Assembly: GCA_003693875.1 (NCBI GenBank)
Contig: RFLO01000015.1
Span: forward strand, 1-8,887
Origin: Candidatus Pacearchaeota archaeon
GTDB taxonomy: Archaea > Nanobdellota > Nanobdellia > Pacearchaeales > GW2011-AR1
DNA: 8,887 nt
Direction: 5' to 3'
Under the pieces are notes generated by a model that had not been told where the DNA came from, did not search any database, and saw only the letters and a list, made by a program, of their open reading frames with translations. How positions within the stretch are numbered: position 1 is the first letter of the stretch; each line of letters opens with the position of its first letter. This document shows positions 5,089 to 8,887 of this stretch, piece by piece. Both the position numbers and the translations under genes were made by a program.

Positions 5089-5250
5089 TGCTCCCGCCGG
5101 GATTTGAACCCGGGTCACCGCCGTTCTCCAACGAAACCTCACAAGAGATTTCGGTGGTGCCCGAAGACGAGCATGGAGCCTATCATCTCACCGACTAAGG
5201 CTCCCCACCTCTTGAGAGGGCGGCATCCTTGGCCACTAGACTACGAGAGC
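5089..5250 (-). tRNA. tRNA-Glu (CTC) with an 89-nt intron
   Basis: Read on the minus strand, the acceptor GCTCTCG (5250-5244) pairs with CGGGAGC (5096-5090), with one G-U. The D-stem is GTCT/GGAT with a 9-nt loop. The anticodon stem CCGCC (5223-5219) pairs with GGCGG (5122-5118). The T-arm is CCGGG-TTCAAAT-CCCGG (5113-5097). The discriminator A is at 5089, and CCA is not encoded. The anticodon CTC is at 5216-5214 (Glu, GAG codons). The mature tRNA is 73 nt; the exons are 5250-5213 and 5123-5089. The intron sits at the canonical 37/38 position. A TATA box at about 5273-5282 is well placed for transcription to start a few bases upstream. The Zot-like ATPase gene follows after 33 nt. Confidence 0.93.
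5124..5212 (-). other. tRNA-Glu intron, 89 nt, position 37/38
   Basis: Exon bases C32-U33-C34-U35 can pair with GGAG at intron bases 84-87, leaving 3-nt bulges C36-A37|A1 and A88-A89|C38. This is the bulge-helix-bulge geometry cut by archaeal tRNA splicing endonuclease. The inner helix is weak (about 2 bp), so the motif is relaxed. Inside the intron two hairpins are plausible: GGAGCC with GGCTCC (intron 9-14 and 33-38), and a 9-bp stem CGAAATCTC/GAGGTTTCG closed by a TTGT loop (60-81). GGTGG (4-8) can also pair with CCACC (56-60). No C/D box pair was found, so it is not an obvious guide RNA. Confidence 0.8.
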
Positions 5251-5272
5251 TTTAGAATTATTGAAAAAATCA

Positions 5273-5282
5273 ATTTTTAAAA
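5273..5282 (-). promoter_or_regulatory. TATA box of tRNA-Glu
   Basis: On the minus strand TTTTAAAAAT is centred near 5278, about 28 nt before the mature 5' end. This predicts a start 2-4 nt upstream of the tRNA. A T6 tract (5264-5269) lies in between, echoing the T tracts in the protein-gene promoters. Confidence 0.5.
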
Positions 5283-5285
5283 TTT

Positions 5286-5375
5286 TGGTCGAGCCCTTCC
5301 TGAATAAAAGACGCCACCTGCACCAAAAGTGGAATCTCTCCTTATTGCTTTTGGATAAGCCTCAACTTTGTTCTT
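5286..5375. other. GC-richer block in the 153-bp gap, content unknown
   Basis: The gap 5251-5403 between tRNA-Glu and the Ca2+ ATPase holds a roughly 90-bp stretch that is clearly richer in G and C than its flanks. On the minus strand CCAAAAG and CTTTTGG form a perfect 7-bp inverted repeat with an 18-nt loop. A TATA-like TTTAAA at about 5378-5383 could start a minus-strand RNA near 5356. One minus-strand frame reads for about 33 codons with coding-like composition (ending FYSGRARPKF, stop) but has no ATG, GTG or TTG start. It could be a small RNA, a gene remnant, or chance; I recognise neither. Confidence 0.3.
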
Positions 5376-5394
5376 TCTTTAAATAGAATTGTAA

Positions 5395-5400
5395 CAAAAA
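5395..5400 (-). terminator. T6 tract, likely terminator of the antiporter/Ca2+ ATPase operon
   Basis: On the minus strand the ATPase stop codon is followed after 3 nt by TTTTTT and then AT-rich sequence, an archaeal oligo-T termination signal without a hairpin. Confidence 0.45.
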
Positions 5401-5403
5401 ACC

Positions 5404-7971
5404 TTATTCTTTATTTTTTTCGTCGGTTATTTCCTTTGACCCACTAAACCAAGTGTTGATTGTTCTTGTTATAAAAATTGCACTTGCATACCCTGTTATA
5501 ACTCCTACCCCAAGTATAGCCAGCGGCCCAGTACCCAGAGGCACTGCCCTAAAAAGAGTCCTAAGGGGGGTGTAAACAACTATTGCCTGAAAAACTATTG
5601 AAATCAAAAGTGCAGAAAGGAGCAACTTATTTGAAAACCACCCCAGATTTTCTGACGATCTGATAACCCCTATTCTTACAAATTCATAGAGGATTATTCC
5701 TGTAAAAACTGTTGTTCTTGCAACTGCATCGTTGTAGAAATGAAGTGTTACAAGGAATGTTAAAATAAGAATTATTGTCTTTTTTACCCCGATTGCTGCA
5801 ATTATTGCAGAGAGTCGTTTATCTATTACATGCTCGCTTTTTTTTCTTGGCTTTTCTTTCATTATATCCCGTCTTGCCGGATCAAGTCCGAGGGCTATTG
5901 CAGGTAACCCGTCTGTTAACAAGTTTATCCAAAGAAGCTGAACCGGAAGGAGTATTGGCTCTTTTAAGGCAAGAAAAATTGTTGCAAAAAATATTATCAA
6001 AACTTCGGCTAAATTACTCGTCAGAAGGTAATTTACAAACTTGCGAATATTGTCAAAAATGCGCCTCCCTTCCCTTATAGCTGACACAATTGTTGCAAAA
6101 TTATCGTCAAGCAATACAAGGTCAGAAGCTTGCTTTGCAACTTCTGTGCCTCTGATTCCCATTGCAATTCCAACATCGGCTTTCTTTAGTGCCAAGGCAT
6201 CGTTTACGCCATCGCCAGTCATCGCTATAATGTTTCCCTTCTCTTTTAGGATGCTCATTATCCTTAATTTGTGGTCCGGATTAAGCCTTGCAAAAATATT
6301 TACGCCTTCGGACAATTTTCTGGAAATTTCGTTGTCGCTCATATGATTTAGCTCTTCGCCAATGACAAAGCCCGAACTCTTTAAACCGATTCTTTCTGAA
6401 ATTGCCCGAGCAGTTAGCGGGTTGTCTCCTGTTAAAACAATTACGCGTATTCCTGCACTCTTGCATTCCCCTACAGCTTTTTTTACTTCCGGTCGTGGCG
6501 GGTCAATCATCCCTGCCATCCCAAGCCAGATAAGGTTCTTTTCAGCTTCACTTTCCCTTATTTTTCCGCGAACCTCCTTGAAAGCAAATCCGAGCACCCT
6601 TAGCGCTTTAGACGCAAACTCGTTATTAGCTTCAAGTATCCTTTCTATATCCTTTTTTCTTATTTTTCTTACTTTACCACCAATAAGAATCCTGTCGCAT
6701 CTTCTTACTACAGCTTCCGGCGCACCTTTCGTATAAACTTTCTTTAATGTGCCTTCCCTTATAACCACACTCATCATAGCCCTTCTGGGATCAAAAGGAA
6801 TCTCTGCAATTCTTTTAGAACTTTTTTCAAGAACTTCTTTGCCAAACCCTTTCTTCTTTGAAAATTTGTAGAGTGCAACTTCTGTTTCGTCTCCAACAAG
6901 CCTCTCTTTCCCATCAAATGTTTCTCGCACATTATTATTTAGCGTGAAATTTTTAATGAGTTCTATGTTTTTTTCGGGATTTACTTCCTCTGCCCTGAAA
7001 GAGATTCCTTCAGAAAATATTGTTACAACCTGCATTTCGTTTTTAGTTAGCGTTCCTGTTTTGTCTGTACAGATGACATTTACGCTTCCCATTGACTCCA
7101 CTACTCCAAGCCGCCGGATTAGTGCTTTTTTCTCCGCCATAACTTTTGACCCGGCAGCAAGACTCAAAATAAGAACTGCTGGCAAGCCTTCCGGCACAGC
7201 GGCTACTGCAAGAGCCACACCGCTAAGAATTGAATTGAAAAGACCATACTTAAAGAACCCTGCAACAGTTATTATTATTGCGGCAATTATTACCATAAAT
7301 GAAAGTTTTTTGCTTAAATCCTGCATCTCTTGATAAAAAACGCTCTTTTCCTCCTCCATGCTCTCAAGTTTTCCCGCAATCTTCCCAATAGCTGTTCCCA
7401 TGCCTGTTTTCTCAACAATTGCTAATGCCCTTCCCACCACAACACTTGTGTTCATATAAACAAGGTCTCCTTTCCTTTTCTTTACGGCATGCGACTCCCC
7501 GGTAAGTATGGACTCATCAACTTTCATTTTGCTTGAAGAGATAATCCTTGCATCAGCTGGCACTATGCTCCCTTCATCCAAGAGGATTACATCTCCTTTC
7601 ACAATCTCTGAAGAAGGAATCAAAGTTTCAATGCCATCACGAATAACTCTTGCCTTTGGCATTGCCATTTTTTGTATTGCCTCTATGCTTTTCTCAGCCT
7701 TATAATCCTGGAAGAACCCGCTTATTCCTGAAATAAGAACAACGGCAACAATAAGCCCAATATCAAGCAGGTTTTTTTCAGATGAAAAGTAGCTTACAAA
7801 TCCAAGGAGGATGGCTGAAAAAATCAATATCAAAATCAGAGGAGAGCTAAACTGCGCAAGGAGAATTTTCCAAGCACTTACTTTTTTTCGTCTTGAAATT
7901 TCGTTTCTTCCGAATTTTTTAAGCAGCTTTCTTGCTTCATTTGAAGAAAGGCCTAATTTTTCAGTTTCCAT
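5404..7971 (-). CDS. P-type IIA Ca2+-transporting ATPase, SERCA-like (855 aa)
   Basis: This membrane pump exports cations, most likely Ca2+, using ATP through a phospho-aspartate intermediate. In order: the cation-ATPase N-terminal domain (about 1-40); M1 and M2 (about 44-87); the actuator domain with TGES at 157-160; M4 with PEGLP (P260, E261); the phosphorylation site DKTGT with D303; the nucleotide-binding KGAPE (K415); the hinge GDGVNDA (D587-D591); and M5-M10 after about 635. The calcium ligands of both SERCA sites are conserved: E261 (M4), N653 and E656 (M5, SNLAE), N683, T686 and D687 (M6, NLLTD) and E763 (M8). SPCA/PMR1 pumps keep only one site, so a two-ion SERCA-like pump is favoured. 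Mn2+ or another ion cannot be excluded. The gene is full length with no frameshift. Its ATG overlaps the upstream antiporter's end by 19 bp without a clear Shine-Dalgarno sequence, so translation is probably coupled. Confidence 0.94.
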   Translation of the reverse strand: METEKLGLSSNEARKLLKKFGRNEISRRKKVSAWKILLAQFSSPLILILIFSAILLGFVSYFSSEKNLLDIGLIVAVVLISGISGFFQDYKAEKSIEAIQKMAMPKARVIRDGIETLIPSSEIVKGDVILLDEGSIVPADARIISSSKMKVDESILTGESHAVKKRKGDLVYMNTSVVVGRALAIVEKTGMGTAIGKIAGKLESMEEEKSVFYQEMQDLSKKLSFMVIIAAIIITVAGFFKYGLFNSILSGVALAVAAVPEGLPAVLILSLAAGSKVMAEKKALIRRLGVVESMGSVNVICTDKTGTLTKNEMQVVTIFSEGISFRAEEVNPEKNIELIKNFTLNNNVRETFDGKERLVGDETEVALYKFSKKKGFGKEVLEKSSKRIAEIPFDPRRAMMSVVIREGTLKKVYTKGAPEAVVRRCDRILIGGKVRKIRKKDIERILEANNEFASKALRVLGFAFKEVRGKIRESEAEKNLIWLGMAGMIDPPRPEVKKAVGECKSAGIRVIVLTGDNPLTARAISERIGLKSSGFVIGEELNHMSDNEISRKLSEGVNIFARLNPDHKLRIMSILKEKGNIIAMTGDGVNDALALKKADVGIAMGIRGTEVAKQASDLVLLDDNFATIVSAIREGRRIFDNIRKFVNYLLTSNLAEVLIIFFATIFLALKEPILLPVQLLWINLLTDGLPAIALGLDPARRDIMKEKPRKKSEHVIDKRLSAIIAAIGVKKTIILILTFLVTLHFYNDAVARTTVFTGIILYEFVRIGVIRSSENLGWFSNKLLLSALLISIVFQAIVVYTPLRTLFRAVPLGTGPLAILGVGVITGYASAIFITRTINTWFSGSKEITDEKNKE

Positions 7972-8887
7972 TTTTTTACAAGTAAGGAAAAGACAATGGG
8001 CACAGTAAATGTGATAATTACGCCTGACGCCATGATTACCGAGTAAATTCCAACATCAATTAGGGATGCATCAAGAAGTATCTTAATGACTACTATTCCT
8101 GTGCTGAATCTAGAAGACAGTCCCACTCCTAATGCAATGGCTTCTTTTTTAGACAGCTCCTTTATGGAGATTAGAACGCTACTTAGAATTTTTGCAAAAG
8201 AAGAAATGAATACAACGGCTATAAGAAGCCAAAAAGAAGAAAAAATCTTTCCGAAATCAATGGCTGTGCCGACGTGAAAGAAGAAAAGCGGTGCGAAAAA
8301 TCCGTAAGCAAATGACTTTACCTGCTTTTCTACCACCTTAAGTTTTCCTTTTGGAATAAATGTTTTTATTGAAATTCCGGCGAGAAATGCTGCGAGAGGC
8401 CCTGCCTCAATACTTGTTCCAATCCACAAAAAAAGAAACAGGACAAAAATTATGAAAAGGAAAAGAGTTTCTATTCTCTTGAACCTGAAAAAAAGCTTTT
8501 CTTCGCCTGCTTTTCTAAACCAGATTGTTAAGAGAAAAAGAAATATGATTGAGAGAATTATGAATGCTATCCTCAGGTTTCCAACGCTTAAACCAACAAA
8601 GTCAATTATTGCTACTAGAATGAAGATTTCAATTATATCATCCAGGATTCCGATTCCAATGATTGACCTTCCAAGCGGAGTGTTTATCATTTTAAATTCT
8701 TCTAAGATGGGGATAAGTACCTCTTCACCGACAGTTGCGAATGAAAACCCTATGATAAGTGATATGGACCATGAGTAACCGAGTGCGTAATGAAAAAGGA
8801 AGCTGCCAAGAATTGCTTCAAAACAAACTATAAAAAAAGTTGCCAATAGAAGAAACCGGCTTTTTTTTGTCATTTCCTTTAAGTCAA
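7953..8887 (-). CDS. CPA2-type cation/proton antiporter, N-terminus outside the window
   Basis: This integral membrane protein exchanges Na+ (or K+) for H+. The frame is open through the window edge: before the ATG at 8873 the codons read D-L-K-E, and this continues the family's usual 'GLELDLKE' junction. The methionine at 8873 is therefore internal, and about 75-90 N-terminal residues (roughly three helices) are missing from view. The visible 310 residues contain about nine hydrophobic helices. The ion-binding Asp pair is GILDDII (D78-D79 counted from that Met), preceded by the family's ENTPxGR-like loop (INTPLGRS). A late helix carries SSRFSTG, where CPA proteins usually have a conserved basic residue (RGE or similar). 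The paired Asp suggests an electrogenic NapA-like type, but several residues differ from typical members and the substrate is inferred. It is the first visible gene of an operon with the Ca2+ ATPase, together suggesting cation homeostasis. No soluble RCK/TrkA-type C-terminal domain is present. Confidence 0.88.
   Translation of the reverse strand, partial: DLKEMTKKSRFLLLATFFIVCFEAILGSFLFHYALGYSWSISLIIGFSFATVGEEVLIPILEEFKMINTPLGRSIIGIGILDDIIEIFILVAIIDFVGLSVGNLRIAFIILSIIFLFLLTIWFRKAGEEKLFFRFKRIETLFLFIIFVLFLFLWIGTSIEAGPLAAFLAGISIKTFIPKGKLKVVEKQVKSFAYGFFAPLFFFHVGTAIDFGKIFSSFWLLIAVVFISSFAKILSSVLISIKELSKKEAIALGVGLSSRFSTGIVVIKILLDASLIDVGIYSVIMASGVIITFTVPIVFSLLVKKWKLKN

Noticed and set aside
5124..5212. 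C/D box guide RNA inside the tRNA-Glu intron
   Set aside because: ATGATA near the middle only partly matches a C box (RUGAUGA), and no CUGA D box is present in the intron.
5288..5340. A 17-codon GTG frame after GGAGAG on the minus strand (VQVASFIQEG...)
   Set aside because: Too short, with a GTG start poorly spaced from the purine-rich motif and no recognisable family.
5056..5403. Integration scar (att site) next to tRNA-Glu
   Set aside because: I found no direct repeat of the tRNA 3' end within the window and no integrase; the idea is kept only as a question in the ATPase finding.
5775..7705. Several plus-strand open frames of 65-129 codons inside the Ca2+ ATPase gene
   Set aside because: They are antisense to a fully conserved P-type ATPase and show no promoter, ribosome-binding site or known motif.
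8871..8873. ATG at 8873 as the true start of the antiporter
   Set aside because: The frame is open to the window edge (D-L-K-E before the Met), and the family needs about three more N-terminal helices, so the gene is cut by the window.

Overview
The window looks like a compact, AT-rich piece of an archaeal chromosome, most likely from a DPANN-type lineage (Woesearchaeota/Pacearchaeota-like; the lineage is inference). Direct signs of archaea are: TATA boxes centred almost exactly 25 nt before several start codons, implying leaderless mRNAs; a tRNA-Glu gene interrupted between positions 37 and 38 by an 89-nt intron with a bulge-helix-bulge-like junction; G37 in tRNA-Phe; tRNA genes that do not encode CCA; a class III signal peptide (KKG|AIEL) on a pilin-like protein; and a form III type RuBisCO. 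No CRISPR array, insertion sequence or rRNA gene was seen.

Left part, plus strand (1-3846): the 3' four fifths of tRNA-Phe(GAA), cut by the window edge; a secreted or surface pilin-like protein; cysteinyl-tRNA synthetase; a catalytically complete RuBisCO large chain, the only gene here with a strong Shine-Dalgarno sequence; and a two-iron desulfoferrodoxin (superoxide reductase) whose promoter carries two inverted repeats. These read as short, mostly individually promoted units rather than one operon. RuBisCO of this type would feed nucleotide-derived ribulose-1,5-bisphosphate into 3-phosphoglycerate. Superoxide reductase fits an anaerobe that meets oxygen occasionally.

Middle, minus strand (3888-5403): a hairpin at the convergent junction; an 81-aa protein made almost wholly of Ser, Glu and Asp, with no Lys or Arg; a membrane-anchored Zot/FtsK-HerA-like P-loop ATPase; the intron-containing tRNA-Glu(CTC); and a 153-bp gap holding an unexplained GC-richer block.

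Right part, minus strand (5404-8887): a two-gene ion-transport operon. A CPA2-type Na+(K+)/H+ antiporter, whose N-terminus lies beyond the window, overlaps by 19 bp a P-type IIA (SERCA-like) Ca2+ ATPase that keeps both sets of calcium ligands.

Most of the content belongs to known families. The least explained parts are the acidic Ser/Glu/Asp protein, the Zot-like ATPase, the RuBisCO loop-6 substitution, the inverted repeats at the desulfoferrodoxin promoter, and the GC-richer block at about 5286-5375.
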